64,000 bases of DNA, taken from positions 744,001 through 808,000 of the forward strand of contig NZ_JAFJYB010000001.1 of the NCBI RefSeq assembly GCF_018777385.1, given 5' to 3'. This stretch comes from Candidatus Symbiopectobacterium endolongispinus (GTDB lineage: Bacteria > Pseudomonadota > Gammaproteobacteria > Enterobacterales > Enterobacteriaceae). A program made the translations under genes and the position numbers. Shown here piece by piece: positions 1 through 10,902 of this stretch. The first letter of the stretch is position 1, and each line of letters begins with the position of its first letter. A model generated the notes under the pieces. The model was not told the DNA's origin, searched no databases, and saw only the letters and a list, made by a program, of their open reading frames with translations.

Positions 1-7
1 AATAAGC

Positions 8-879
8 ATGAGCGATGCGGCACAACTGACACACTGGCCATCTCCGGCCAAACTCAACCTGTTTCTGTATATCACCGGTCAGCGCGCCGACGGGTATCAC
101 CTGCTGCAAACGCTGTTTCAGTTTCTGGATTATGGCGACACGGTCGACATCCGATTACGCAACGACGGCATTATCCAGCTACTCACCCCGCTGCCCGGCG
201 TGCCTGACGACACCAATCTGGCCGTACGCGCGGCACGTTTGTTACAGGCCTACAGCCAGGAGCAGGGGCGCACACTGACCTATAACGGTGCTGACATCGC
301 TATCGATAAATGCCTGCCAATGGGCGGCGGTCTGGGCGGCGGATCTTCCAACGCTGCTACGGTGCTGGTTGCGTTGAATCATCTGTGGCAATGTGGCCTT
401 GATGAGGACACGCTGGCGCAGTTGGGATTACGACTAGGCGCAGATGTACCAGTGTTTGTACGCGGGCATGCCGCTTTCGCCGAAGGCGTTGGTGAGATAC
501 TGACACCCGCCTCACCACCGGAAAAATGGTATCTGGTGGTACATCCCGGCGTCACCATTCCGACCCCGCTGGTGTTTAGCGATCCGGACTTACCACGCGA
601 CACACCGGTACGCACATTAGATGAGCTACAAAAACAGACCTTCGTCAATGATTGTGAATCTACCGTAAGAAAACGTTTTCGCGAGGTTGAACAGCGACTC
701 TCTTGGCTGCTAGAATACGCACCGGCGCGCCTGACAGGAACGGGAGCTTGTGTGTTTGCCGAATTCGACACCGAATTCGCCGCTCGTCACGTGCTTGACC
801 AGGCCCCGGAAACGCTGAACGGTTTTGTTGTGCGTAGCGTGAACACCTCGCCGCTGCACTGTGTGCTTTCCGGGCAACG

Positions 880-883
<4 letters not shown>
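8..883 (+). CDS. ispE: 4-diphosphocytidyl-2-C-methyl-D-erythritol kinase
   Basis: IspE phosphorylates the 2-hydroxyl of CDP-methylerythritol with ATP, the fourth step of the MEP isoprenoid pathway, in the cytosol. The 291-residue product has the GHMP-kinase layout: an N-terminal [17 protein letters not shown] block with the substrate-binding lysine and asparagine, then the glycine-rich ATP loop [14 protein letters not shown] near residues 102-115, and a C-terminal [10 protein letters not shown] motif. E. coli IspE is 283 residues, so this copy is full length. The ATG at 8 is the first start in the window. The upstream partner lolB, usual in this order, would lie outside. prs follows on the same strand after about 150 bases. 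No lesions are visible and the identification is secure. Confidence 0.97.
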
Positions 884-1983
<1,100 letters not shown>

Positions 1984-2010
1984 TCAACAGCGTCCATTTC
2001 TGTTGTCAAC

Positions 2011-2039
2011 AAAACGCCAGCCCTCGGGTGGCGTTTTTT
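2011..2039 (+). terminator. Intrinsic terminator of prs
   Basis: AAAACGCCA, a short GC-rich loop region, then TGGCGTTTTTT forms a stem followed by a T-run, 28 bases after the prs stop codon. Confidence 0.85.
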
Positions 2040-2190
2040 ATTTCTCGTGGATATGGTCACGTATTGCACATAATATCGTTTAGCGTGGCAATAATATTGC
2101 CCGCGAACAGTGGCGATAATTATTTACGGGGTCAACTACATCGCAGGAGGAATATAATCAGCACGCAAAGTGGGTATTATCTGCAAGCAG

Positions 2191-2231
2191 AAAAAAACAT
2201 CCTGGCGCCTGCCGAACAAGCAGGCGTCTGG
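2191..2231 (-). terminator. Likely terminator of ychH (minus strand)
   Basis: CCTGGCGCCTGC at 2201-2212 pairs with GCAGGCGTCTGG at 2220-2231 with two mismatches. Read on the minus strand the stem is followed by ATGTTTTTTT. It lies just beyond the ychH stop codon. The 2040-2190 stretch between it and the prs terminator shows no gene. Confidence 0.65.
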
Positions 2232-2236
2232 TATCA

Positions 2237-2509
2237 TCAGGAATGAGGTTGCTGACGGCGGCAGCGTTTATCAAAATGCTTTACCCACCAATAGCGATCG
2301 GCGACGGCTTCACGGCCGCCAATGCGTGCCCCAACCAGCCAGGTCATGGCACCAGCGAAAATGGCCATTAGGTCGAAATAGGTAAAGTAGGCGGGCAAGT
2401 TCAGCTCAGGTAATTGGCTGATAATGGTGAAGGCGATCCCCTCGACCATTAACACCATACCGATGCCCATAAATACGTTGCCCAGCATGACAGCATTTTT
2501 GCGTTTCAT
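2237..2509 (-). CDS. ychH: YchH, small stress-induced inner-membrane protein
   Basis: This 90-residue protein matches the YchH family, which in E. coli is a CRP-affected gene linked to stress and biofilm responses. Its molecular role is not established. Two hydrophobic segments are visible: roughly residues 5-31 (VMLGNVFMGIGMVLMVEGIA) and 44-61 (FDLMAIFAGAMTWLVGA). A basic tail follows. It is divergent from pth and convergent with prs, the standard enterobacterial arrangement. The ATG at 2509 is preceded on the minus strand by AGGAGGTGACAG, a strong ribosome site. Confidence 0.92.
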   Translation of the reverse strand: MKRKNAVMLGNVFMGIGMVLMVEGIAFTIISQLPELNLPAYFTYFDLMAIFAGAMTWLVGARIGGREAVADRYWWVKHFDKRCRRQQPHS

Positions 2510-2873
2510 CTGTCACCTCCTGTAAGGGTCAGGTAAAATACGTGACCGTTCGGAAAAATGAAAATGCTACGTAACCGTCCTTGTTCTGATGTAATTATAT
2601 ACGCTGTAGGCAATAAGGTATTGCGTAGGCGATCACAGATAAGCAAGTGTAGAAACGTTTTTTTACATTTAGAGCTGACCAAATGTGAATATAATTAATA
2701 ACAAAATTGAATTATTACCAAAGTAAATTGTTTCCAGCCATTTTTTGCTACACGTTCGTCGAGCGCGCGACAAACAACCTGCTGAAGGCTTTTTCACTGC
2801 CCTACTCCTGTGTAAACTACACGTTTGACTTTCTTTTATCGGGCGTCGCGAGACGCAAAATCTGGGACTTAAC
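2510..2873. promoter_or_regulatory. ychH-pth divergent intergenic region with a weak CRP-like site
   Basis: About 360 bases without a gene separate the divergent ychH and pth starts, so both promoters must lie here. TGCGTAGGCGATCACA at 2622-2637 matches the right half of a CRP site (TCACA) perfectly and the left half in three of five bases. ychH is known to respond to CRP in E. coli, which makes the site plausible, but the match is weak. The middle of the region is AT-rich and shows nothing else I can name. Confidence 0.3.
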
Positions 2874-3461
2874 GTGAGCAGTATCAAATTAATCGTCGGA
2901 TTGGCGAATCCGGGAGCTGAATACGCCGCCACGCGCCACAATGCCGGTGCCTGGTACGTTGACCAGTTAGCTGAGGTTTATCGGCAATCGCTTAAGGAAG
3001 AGGCCAAGTTCTTTGGCTATACCGCGCGCCTCACTCTGGCCGGTCATGATGTTCGCCTGCTGGTGCCAATCACCTTTATGAACCTCAGTGGTAAAGCCGT
3101 GGCGGCAATGGCAACCTTTTACCGCATCCAACCGGATGAAATTCTGGTAGCGCACGATGAGCTGGATCTTTTACCTGGGGTTGCCAAACTGAAACTGGGC
3201 GGCGGACACGGCGGGCACAACGGCTTGAAAGACATCATGAGCAAATTAGGTAACAACCCTAATTTTCACCGTTTGCGCATTGGCATCGGCCATCCCGGCG
3301 ATAAAAGTAAGGTTACCGGTTTCGTGCTGGGCAAACCACCCGCCAGTGAACAGATGCTGATCGACGGCGCGATCGACGAAGCCATTCGCTGCACCGAGAT
3401 TTTGCTGAAAGACGATATGGTGAAAGCAATGAATCGACTGCACGCCTATAAACCTGCGTGA
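2874..3461 (+). CDS. pth: Peptidyl-tRNA hydrolase
   Basis: Pth releases peptides from peptidyl-tRNA dropped by stalled ribosomes, recycling tRNA, and is essential in enterobacteria. The 195-residue product carries the family signature: [17 protein letters not shown] with catalytic His22 and substrate-contacting Asn12, then [19 protein letters not shown] (the catalytic aspartate region) and [13 protein letters not shown]. The start is GTG at 2874. The next in-frame candidates would remove conserved residues, so GTG is accepted. ychF follows after about 130 bases with its own probable promoter. No lesions. Confidence 0.97.
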   Translation: MSSIKLIVGLANPGAEYAATRHNAGAWYVDQLAEVYRQSLKEEAKFFGYTARLTLAGHDVRLLVPITFMNLSGKAVAAMATFYRIQPDEILVAHDELDLLPGVAKLKLGGGHGGHNGLKDIMSKLGNNPNFHRLRIGIGHPGDKSKVTGFVLGKPPASEQMLIDGAIDEAIRCTEILLKDDMVKAMNRLHAYKPA

Positions 3462-3483
3462 AATGATATTCCCGCGCAGTCGG

Positions 3484-3513
3484 TTCGAGTTAACGCGCCA
3501 TTCCGTGTATAAT
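3484..3513 (+). promoter_or_regulatory. Candidate sigma-70 promoter for ychF
   Basis: A perfect -10 box TATAAT at 3508-3513 lies 76 bases upstream of the ychF ATG. The best -35 match is the poor TTCGAG at 3484-3489 with an 18-base spacer. The -10 is convincing and the -35 is not. Confidence 0.5.
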
Positions 3514-3589
3514 TGGCGCTAACGTATTTATTTGTTCAGATGATAAAACATAACCATCTGATTGATAAGCTATTTAAGGTGATAAAAGT

Positions 3590-4681
3590 ATGGGATTCAA
3601 GTGCGGTATCGTTGGGCTGCCTAACGTGGGTAAATCTACGCTGTTTAATGCATTGACCAAAGCCGGTATCGAAGCGGCCAACTTTCCGTTTTGCACCATA
3701 GAGCCCAACACTGGCGTGGTGCCGATGCCCGACCCGCGTTTGGACAAGCTGGCTGAGATTGTTAAACCGCAGCGTATTCTCCCCACCACGATGGAGTTTA
3801 TTGATATCGCGGGTCTGGTAAAAGGTGCGTCCAAAGGTGAAGGTCTGGGCAACCAATTCCTGACTAACATTCGGGAAACGGAAGCGATCGGCCACGTGGT
3901 GCGTTGCTTCGAAAACGACAACATTATCCACGTTGCGGGCAAGGTCGATCCGGCAGACGACATTGATACCATCAACACAGAACTGGCGTTGGCGGATCTC
4001 GATACTTGCGAGCGTGCACTGCACCGCGTGCAGAAGAAAGCCAAAGGCGGCGGCAAAGATGCAAAAATTGAACAGGCCGCGCTGGAAAAATGTCTGCCAC
4101 AGTTGGAAAAAGCGGGCATGCTACGCGCGCTGGATCTGAATGCTGAAGAGAAAGCAGCCATTCGTTACCTGAGTTTCCTGACGCTCAAGCCCACCATGTA
4201 CATCGCTAACGTCAATGAAGATGACTTTGAAAACAACCCCTACCTGGATCGGGTGCGCGAAATCGCTGCCAGCGAAGGTTCTGTGGTTGTCCCGGTGTGT
4301 GCCGCGGTAGAATCCGACATCGCCGAGTTGGACGATGCAGATCGCGAAGAATTTATGGCGGAACTGGGGCTGGAAGAACCTGGCCTGAACCGCGTGATCC
4401 GTGCCGGTTATGAACTGCTAAACCTGCAAACCTACTTTACCGCAGGCGTAAAAGAAGTGCGCGCCTGGACCATCCCTGTCGGTGCGACGGCCCCACAGGC
4501 CGCGGGTAAAATCCACACCGATTTTGAAAAAGGCTTTATCCGCGCGCAAACCATCGCGTATGAAGACTTTATCACCTACAAAGGTGAGCAAGGCGCGAAA
4601 GAAGCAGGGAAAATGCGTTCTGAGGGCAAAGAATACATCGTTAAAGATGGCGATGTGATGAACTTCTTGTTTAACGTATAA
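3590..4681 (+). CDS. ychF: Redox-regulated ATPase YchF (OLA1 family)
   Basis: YchF is a ribosome-associated Obg-family P-loop protein that prefers ATP over GTP. It affects translation initiation at non-canonical codons and the oxidative-stress response. The 363-residue sequence has Walker A GLPNVGKS near residues 8-15, switch motif [24 protein letters not shown] in place of the usual NKxD specificity motif (the reason for ATP preference), a central coiled-coil with KKAKGGGKD, and a C-terminal TGS domain ending in [13 protein letters not shown]. It follows pth as in other enterobacteria and ends the core block before the accessory region. Confidence 0.97.
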   Translation: MGFKCGIVGLPNVGKSTLFNALTKAGIEAANFPFCTIEPNTGVVPMPDPRLDKLAEIVKPQRILPTTMEFIDIAGLVKGASKGEGLGNQFLTNIRETEAIGHVVRCFENDNIIHVAGKVDPADDIDTINTELALADLDTCERALHRVQKKAKGGGKDAKIEQAALEKCLPQLEKAGMLRALDLNAEEKAAIRYLSFLTLKPTMYIANVNEDDFENNPYLDRVREIAASEGSVVVPVCAAVESDIAELDDADREEFMAELGLEEPGLNRVIRAGYELLNLQTYFTAGVKEVRAWTIPVGATAPQAAGKIHTDFEKGFIRAQTIAYEDFITYKGEQGAKEAGKMRSEGKEYIVKDGDVMNFLFNV

Positions 4682-4741
4682 AATCGCTTCTGTTGTCTCA
4701 TGAGATCTCACCGCATCTCGTGAAGGCTGACAAAACCTCAT

Positions 4742-4769
4742 AAAATCCAAGCAGTTGCGTGGATTTTTC
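4742..4769 (+). terminator. Intrinsic terminator of ychF
   Basis: AAAATCCA and TGGATTTTT pair around the loop AGCAGTTGCG and run into a T-rich tract, about 60 bases after the ychF stop. Confidence 0.7.
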
Positions 4770-4848
4770 TTTTCATGACGCCTCACATTATCTCATGACA
4801 GCGTAGTCAAAAATGAGTACAAGAAATGAACTCAACGGCAAATCCAGC

Positions 4849-5330
4849 ATGTTTGCGTTGGGTGAGTATCCAGCGGTAAAAGGTGGCGACGCTCAGAGCA
4901 GATAGCGATCCTGTCTGGCCGGTACGTAAAGCTCTTCCGGCAAACAAAACGCAGCACAAACAGGCATTGAACTCGCAGCAAATTGGAAAGCTGTTAAGCT
5001 GTTTTGACAACAGTCGTGGCTCATACCAGGTTAACTATTGCATGTGGTTGATGTGGTGGACACTAGCGCGGCCAGCCGAAGTTACCGAGGCAAAATGGGC
5101 AGTATTCGATCTCGATAATGCACTGTGGACCATTCCGGCGACGCAGATGAAAGCCTGCAGAGAACACGTTATTCCCCTTCCCTCCCAAGCTGTCAACATG
5201 CTCAGGACGCTATAAGGATTAACCGGGCATCGGCAGCATCTCTTCGGTACTTCAAAAGCCACTGACCGAATGCGAGCATGTACGCATTCATCCACCGCCA
5301 AGGTTGATACAACTTACAGCCTATCATAGT
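4849..5330 (+). pseudogene. P4-type tyrosine integrase remnant
   Basis: Pieces of a prophage/island integrase can be followed through three reading frames. MFALGEYPAVK at 4849 resembles the N-terminal arm of DUF4102 integrases. Residues from 4883 include QALNSQQIGKLLSCFD and the catalytic-domain stretch MWLMWWTLARPAEVTEAKW with the box I arginine (ARPAE), then AWTIPATQMK-like ALWTIPATQMK and HVIPLPSQA. Beyond the stop at 5215, HRQHLFGTSKATD and AFIHRQG continue the family pattern in other frames. The catalytic box II histidine and tyrosine are not in one frame. The gene is dead. It probably marks an old island end, but no tRNA gene or attachment repeat is visible beside it. Confidence 0.75.
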
Positions 5331-5333
5331 ACG

Positions 5334-5465
5334 TCTTTATGCAGCCTGACTCTCCATTCTTCTTCGCCGAAGACTTTCAGGCCAGTGCCGTCGATGACCT
5401 GGTGGGAGATTTCACCCCGAGTTGGTGTCTTTATGCTGATGTTTACGGTCTTTGCCCGCCCCACG
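5334..5465 (-). mobile_element. IS5-family transposase fragment
   Basis: On the minus strand the segment encodes SIKTPTRGEISHQVIDGTG followed by LKVFGEEEWRVRLHK, the catalytic DSTGLKVFGEGEW-like block typical of IS5-family (IS903 group) DDE transposases. Both ends of the insertion sequence and the rest of the transposase are missing, and no inverted repeats are seen. It abuts the integrase remnant. The following 200 bases up to the IclR gene hold no recognisable gene. Confidence 0.7.
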
Positions 5466-5690
5466 ACCTGCGCACCAAATTAATGCGATATACGGATCAT
5501 AAACGTTCCGTTGCTCCACGCTGATGCAAGCCGTAAATTTCTCTCAATTGCCCAGTTGAATAATCTCTAAATTCTCTCAACACAATATCCTGTTTATTAA
5601 TACATTCCCTTTTTACGGGAATATATTTCCTTATTTTTGGCACAGTATCTGCAATATTCAATGCGACACCACCACTGTGAATTTAGAGCC

Positions 5691-6485
5691 ATGGATAATT
5701 TTCAAAACCACATTTACACCAAAGAGTCAGTGCCAACATCCGAACGAATTCTGCTGGTGTTACGCATTGTTGCTGGTTTTGGACGCCCGGTGAGCGCCAG
5801 TGAATTAGTCACTGCAAGCGGACTTAATAAAAGCACGCTATATCGCTTGCTCGCCTCCTTGCGACGTTGGGGATTTGTGATGGAAACCGAGTCGCTCTAT
5901 TCGCCGGGCCCTGCCTGTCTACAAATGTCTCTTAATTTTGATGCTGTGCAACTTCTGATACAAAACGCGTATGACGCTATGCACAAGTTAAATGAAATAA
6001 CCCAGTAAACAGTGGCCATTACTGTGGTAATGCAGCAAGAAGCGGTTTGTATCAGCATGTTGGAGCCACGTCAGTCTCTGCGCTGTTCGTTTGAAAAAGG
6101 TCGCAGTCTCCCGTTGCACAATGGCGCAACGGCGAAATGTTTACTGGCTCATCTGCCACCGGTTGTTAGCCAGCACATTCTGCAGAGCCACTTCAGCAAC
6201 ATGTTCGAACGTGAAGCGCGGATAAATGAACTCTCCACGATCCGACAGCAGGGTTATTCCTGTTCTGAAAGTGAAGTTGATGCCGGCGTGTGGGGCGTCA
6301 GTGTCCCGATCCTGACGCAAAGTCATCAGCTTTTGGGTGCGCTGACCCTCATGGCGCCAGTCATTCGAGCCCAGAATCAGCACCAGAAACTCATCAATGC
6401 AACGTTGAGTGCTGCAAACGATATTCATCAACGACTGAGTACCACCTTTACGCATGGTTCTCCTACTTTTTCTAATCAACCTTAA
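5691..6485 (+). pseudogene. IclR-family transcriptional regulator, in-frame stop
   Basis: The reading frame from ATG 5691 codes for an N-terminal winged helix (ILLVLRIVAGFGRPVSASE, then LNKSTLYRLLASLRRWGF) and a C-terminal IclR effector domain (CSFEKGRSLPLHNGATAKCL, QGYSCSESEVDAGVWGVSVP). A single TAA at 6006-6008 after NEITQ interrupts an otherwise continuous 264-codon frame. CAA to TAA is the simplest origin. The gene stands directly before an amino-acid ABC transporter and hutFG on the same strand, so it was probably their local regulator. Truncation separates the DNA-binding and effector domains. Partial function or reinitiation at 6012 cannot be excluded but is unlikely. Confidence 0.88.
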
Positions 6486-6501
6486 TTTTAGAATGTGAGA
6501 T

Positions 6502-7253
6502 ATGTCTTTTATTAAATACACCGTTAAACCCACCCTCATCGCTATTTCTCTGCTCAGTACGTCCCTGTCAGCGTTGGCTGCAGGTGCGCCAATTAAAGCG
6601 GTAACGGATGCCACCTTCCCGCCGATGGAATTTACCGAGAATCAAAAAATGACCGGCTTTGATATTGAACTGGTTGAAGCGATGGGTAAAAAACTCGACC
6701 GTCCAATTCAGTGGACCAATGTTGACTTTAAAGGCCTGATCCCAAGCTTAACGGCCGGTCGCGCAGATATTACCGTTTCGGCAATTTACATCACCCCCGA
6801 ACGTCAGCAGGTGGTGAATTCACCGAGCCCTACCTGGCAGGTGGCCTGGTGGCGCTGGTTAAAGACGACAATACCACCATCAATAGCGCTGAAGATTTAA
6901 AAGGGGAAAAAATCAGTGTGCAGACGGGCACTAAATCGGTTGAATGGTTGCGTACCCATCTTCCTGAAGCCCAAACCATTGAAGTCGAAAAAAACCAGAA
7001 GATGTTTAACCTGGTCAGCATCGGTCGTGTTGAGGCCGCGGTTACCGGAAAACCTGCTGCATTCCAGTACGCGCGCACCCGTGGTGGCGTGAAAATATTG
7101 CCAAAATCACTTACCAGCGAAGAGTACGGCATTGCAGTGCGAAAAGATGAACCCACTTTAGTGGCTGATATGAACAACGCCCTGTCGCAGCTTAAAGCCG
7201 ATGGCAGCTATCAACAGTTGTTGGATAAGTGGTTCCCCAACCCTGTTAAGTAA
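6502..7253 (+). pseudogene. Amino-acid ABC transporter substrate-binding protein, frameshifted
   Basis: The first frame gives a Sec signal peptide (KPTLIAISLLSTSLSALAAG) and a family 3 solute-binding domain (KAVTDATFPPMEFTENQKM, DVDFKGLIPSLTAGRAD-like text). At about 6818-6822 one base is missing: the frame turns to nonsense while VALVKDDNTTINSAEDLKG resumes in the next frame and runs to 7253 (YQQLLDKWFPNPVK). Restoring one T in the AATTCACC region would give the expected FTEPYLAGGLVALV. The protein would bind a polar amino acid in the periplasm. Given hutFG downstream, N-formiminoglutamate or a relative is the inferred ligand. Confidence 0.9.
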
Positions 7254-7271
7254 CTGACTGTAGGAAAATCC

Positions 7272-7943
7272 ATGAGTTTAGATCTGAATTTTGCACCGGT
7301 TTTTGCCAGCAGTGATGCGCTACTGGCAGGGACGCTGGTCACGATTGAAATCACGATCTGCGCCTTGATTCTGAGTTGCCTACTTGGGCTTCTCATTGGT
7401 GTAGCGAGAATTAACCCGCAGAGAAAAGTGTTGTATGGCATCGCGAGTAGCTATGTCGCGATCATTCGCGGCACGCAATTACTTGTGCGGTTATTCATCT
7501 GGTATTACGGTTTGCCACGCCTTGGCCTGATGTTGCCTTCGTTCTTTTGTGGTGTCATTGGCCTGGGCCTCTATTCAGCGGCTTATGTTTCAGAGATTGT
7601 ACGCGGTGCCATTATGTCGGTTGATCGTGGGCAAAATGAAGCGGCGCGTTCGCTTGGCATGTCGTCCAAACAGGCGATGAGGAAAATAATCCTACCGCAG
7701 GCCATTGTTCGTATGTTGCCACCGCTGGGTAATGAATTTATCGCCTTGATCAAAAACTCGGCGCTGGTTTCTCTTATCACCATTCATGACGTGATGCAGC
7801 AGGGTAATACCATTATCAGCAACACCTATCGCGATCTCGAGACGTATCTGGTTATCGCCGTGATCTACTTTGTTCTGACCAGCCTGACCGTAACAGCATT
7901 ACGCCATTATGAAAAACGGCATCATCAGAAAGGGGGGCAATAA
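7272..7943 (+). CDS. Amino-acid ABC transporter permease (HisM/GlnP family)
   Basis: This intact 223-residue inner-membrane permease shows five or so hydrophobic spans and the ATPase-coupling EAA loop [22 protein letters not shown] near residues 121-142. The order binding protein, permease, ATPase matches polar-amino-acid uptake systems that use one permease as a homodimer. It overlaps the ATPase gene at 7943 by one base (TAATG), indicating translational coupling. Substrate cannot be read from sequence. The neighbours suggest a histidine-degradation intermediate. The gene itself is undamaged although both partners are damaged or altered. Confidence 0.9.
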   Translation: MSLDLNFAPVFASSDALLAGTLVTIEITICALILSCLLGLLIGVARINPQRKVLYGIASSYVAIIRGTQLLVRLFIWYYGLPRLGLMLPSFFCGVIGLGLYSAAYVSEIVRGAIMSVDRGQNEAARSLGMSSKQAMRKIILPQAIVRMLPPLGNEFIALIKNSALVSLITIHDVMQQGNTIISNTYRDLETYLVIAVIYFVLTSLTVTALRHYEKRHHQKGGQ

Positions 7944-8680
7944 TGACCACCATTGACACTCGCCAGCAGGCACAAATCAGTATTCGTGACTTGCACAAGC
8001 GTTTTGGCGATAACATTGTACTTAATGGCGTTGATTTTGATGTGTTACCGGGTCAGGTGATCGTCATTATTGGTCCAAGTGGTTCCGGTAAGAGTACCTT
8101 TCTGCGTTGTTGCAATGGCCTCGAAATGCCTGAACGCGGTGATATTACGGTATGTGGCAAAACGTTGCTTCGCCACGGCAAACCTTTGCCTGAAAAACAG
8201 CTCAATGCGTTGCGTCAAGACGTCGGAATGGTATTCCAGCCCTTCAATTTGTTCCCTCACCTCACCGTTATGGAAAATCTGTGCGTTGCCCCGGTCATGT
8301 TGCGCGTGCTGGAGAAAGTTGGTCTGAGCAGCAAAGCTAAGGCGATGCCCGGCAGTCTGTCTGTTGGGCAGAAACAACGTGTGGCCATCAGTCGTGCATT
8401 AGCGATGTCCCCCAGCGTCATGCTGTTTGATGAGCCGACCTCTGCACTCGATCCTGAGTTGGTCGGCGAAGTTTTACAGGTCATGAAGATGCTGGCCAGC
8501 GAAGGGATGACAATGATAGTGGTGACCCATGAAATGGGCTTTGCGCGTGAAGTCGCCGATATTGTGGTGGTCATGGATGGAGGTGGAATTGTGGAATCGG
8601 GGCCGCCTGAACAGATTTTAACCTCCCCCAAAAATGAACGCACTCGCCAATTTCTCAATGCCGTATTAACGCGCCAGTAA
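7943..8680 (+). CDS. Amino-acid ABC transporter ATPase, probably impaired
   Basis: The 245-residue protein has Walker [10 protein letters not shown] at about residues 44-52, Q-loop VFQPFN, Walker [15 protein letters not shown] and H-loop VVTHEMGF. Two oddities suggest loss of function. Between APVMLR and [11 protein letters not shown] about 15 residues usual in the helical domain are absent without a frameshift. The ABC signature, normally LSGGQ, reads LSVGQ. The family length is commonly 240-260, so the missing stretch is masked by a longer N-terminus. It belongs to the same operon as the permease and hutF. Classification is secure. Activity is doubtful by inference. Confidence 0.85.
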   Translation: MTTIDTRQQAQISIRDLHKRFGDNIVLNGVDFDVLPGQVIVIIGPSGSGKSTFLRCCNGLEMPERGDITVCGKTLLRHGKPLPEKQLNALRQDVGMVFQPFNLFPHLTVMENLCVAPVMLRVLEKVGLSSKAKAMPGSLSVGQKQRVAISRALAMSPSVMLFDEPTSALDPELVGEVLQVMKMLASEGMTMIVVTHEMGFAREVADIVVVMDGGGIVESGPPEQILTSPKNERTRQFLNAVLTRQ

Positions 8681-8702
8681 GCATCGATCGGAACTTTTAT
8701 TA

Positions 8703-10087
8703 ATGAGTAACAAACAACTCTTCGCGCGTCATGCCTGTCTCAAACAGGGATGGCAACAAAATGTACTGATCAGTTGGGATGACTGCGGCATTATCACAGA
8801 TGTTGCCATCGGCGCAGCACAACCAAACCATCAGGAATCCGTAAGTTGGTTACTGCCCGGTATGCCAAATTTGCACTCGCATGCTTTTCAGCGCATTTTT
8901 GCCGGGATGACCGAGTATCGTCAGCATCCATCCGATAGCTTCTGGAGCTGGCGCCGCCTGATGTATGCTTTTGCCCAACACATGACGCCCGAACAGTTGG
9001 AAACCGTTGCCACAGCGCTTTATCGCGAAATGCTGGCAGCAGGCTATACGTCGGTGTGTGAATTCCATTATATTCACCACCAACCGTGGGCACACCTTAC
9101 GCTAACACCATCTCTATGAGTGCCGCGCTGCTCAGGGCGGCGCAATCCACTGGTATTGGCATGACGCTTTTGCCCGTACTGTATCAACACAGTGGTTTTG
9201 GCAATCAGGCACCAGAAACGCATCAACGCCGCTTCGTTCATGATCAAACCGCCTTTCTGGCGTTATGGGACCAGCTTTTTGACTTATGTCACGCGGAGGG
9301 GGCGAAGCTGGGTGTGGCTCCGCATTCATTACGGGCGGTGAATCCCGATGATTTACGTTCGATGCTATCACACGTCTTTGCTGCTGATGCGGCCGCGCCA
9401 GTGCATATTCATGTGTCAGAACAGCAGAAAGAGGTTGATGACAGCCTGGCCTGGAGTGGTAAGCGCCCGGTGCAGTGGTTACTGGATAATTTTGATGTTG
9501 ATGCGTGCTGGTGTCTTATCCATGCCACCCATATGGATGACCGGGAATATCAGCAGGCCGCTGCCAGCGGCGCGGTTATCGGCTTATGCCCGACCACAGA
9601 AGCAAATCTGGGTGATGGCATATTTGACTTCCGCCAATGGCAGCGCGTGCGCGGAACCTGGGGTATCGGTTCAGACAGTCACATCGCGGTGAATGCTGCT
9701 GAAGAATTGCTCCAGCTTGAATATTCACAACGACTGCGGTTTCAGCAGCGCAACATCTGTTGTGATGAGGCTGAACCAGACGTCGCCATTTATCTCTATA
9801 GACAAGCCCTGCTGGGCAGCGCAAAAGCATCCGGCCGTCGGATCGCCGGTATAGCTCGTGGCGAACAGACAGATTTTGTTGAACTCGATGCCGGACACCC
9901 ACAGCTTGATGGCCTGTCAGCAGAATATGTTCTGTCTACACATATATTTGCCAGCTCCCGTCAATCGACAATTAAAAATGTTTGGACGCGCGGTATACAG
10001 CGCGACATCTCCCGGCTATCCACGGTGAATAAAGTCACTTGTATTCGTCAGAAGATCATTGCGGCATTGGAACAGGAATCATCATGA
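8703..10087 (+). pseudogene. hutF: Formimidoylglutamate deiminase, frameshifted
   Basis: HutF hydrolyses N-formimino-L-glutamate to N-formyl-L-glutamate and ammonia in the five-step histidine degradation route. The first frame (8703-9119) carries the metal-binding LPGMPNLHSHAFQR (His58, His60) and SFWSWRRLMY. The rest (from 9086) continues in another frame with GIGMTLLPVLYQHSGFG, HIHVSEQQKEVDD, CLIHATHMDDRE and GSDSHIAVNAAEELLQLEY, which supply the remaining zinc ligands. The break is near 9084-9088, where GTPYANTISM loses its link to EFHYIHHQP by one base. The stop overlaps the hutG start (ATGA). The match to HutF rather than other amidohydrolases is good because hutG follows. Confidence 0.9.
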
Positions 10088-10902
10088 TTGAGACAGAGGA
10101 TTATATTTTTTATCCCGGCACTGCACCGCTGTTCATCACCATGCCACATGTCGGTACTGCCATCCCTGCGGGAATGGCAAAACGGCTGAACAGCGACGCG
10201 CTCACTGTGCCGGATACGGACTGGCATATTGAAAAACTTTATGCATTTGCACGTGAGATGAATGCCTCGGTTCTGCAGGCAAAATGGTCACGTTATGTGG
10301 TGGATCTAAATCGTCCTCCGAATGATCAATCACTTTATCCTGGACAGGCAACCACCGGGTTATGTCCGGTAGTGAGTTTCAACGGCAGCGAAATTTACCA
10401 GACGGGTCAGCAACCTGATGCCACAGAGATCGCCTTACGCCGGGAGCAATATTGGCGTCCCTGGCATGATAAGTTGCAGGAAACGTTACGCTCGTTCCAT
10501 GCGCAATTTCCTCGTGTGGTGATGTGGGATGCCCATTCAATTCGCTCCGTATTGCCGCAGTTTTTTACCGGTAAACTGCCCGATTTCAGCATTGGGACGA
10601 ATGATGGAAACAGTTGTCATCCAGAACTTGAACAGCGGATTTTCCATCTGGCCCAGCAGAGCTCCCCGTTCACTGCCGTTAATAACGGCCGATACAAAGG
10701 GGGCTACATCACTCGCCATTATGCCGATCCGGCACAGGGTATTCACACGATTCAGATGGAGTTGACCCAGAGTGCCTATATGCAGGAAAGTCCACCGTGG
10801 GACTGGAATGAGGAGCAGGCTGCGGTACTACAACACCACTTGAAATTGATGTTGGAAAGCGCTTTGGCGTTTGCTGAAAGCGCTGATACCAGATTCAATT
10901 AA
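10084..10902 (+). CDS. hutG: N-formylglutamate deformylase
   Basis: HutG hydrolyses N-formyl-L-glutamate to glutamate and formate. The 272-residue product begins at ATG 10084, overlapping the hutF stop codon. An earlier ATG lies inside hutF and is rejected. Visible motifs are FITMPHVGTAIPAGM, PDTDWHIEKLY, RYVVDLNRPPND, MWDAHSIRSVLP (metal-binding D and H) and GGYITRHYADP with IQMELTQSAYM. These are the conserved blocks of the N-formylglutamate amidohydrolase family. The gene is intact and ends the operon. hutH, hutU and hutI are not in the window. Confidence 0.92.
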   Translation: MIETEDYIFYPGTAPLFITMPHVGTAIPAGMAKRLNSDALTVPDTDWHIEKLYAFAREMNASVLQAKWSRYVVDLNRPPNDQSLYPGQATTGLCPVVSFNGSEIYQTGQQPDATEIALRREQYWRPWHDKLQETLRSFHAQFPRVVMWDAHSIRSVLPQFFTGKLPDFSIGTNDGNSCHPELEQRIFHLAQQSSPFTAVNNGRYKGGYITRHYADPAQGIHTIQMELTQSAYMQESPPWDWNEEQAAVLQHHLKLMLESALAFAESADTRFN

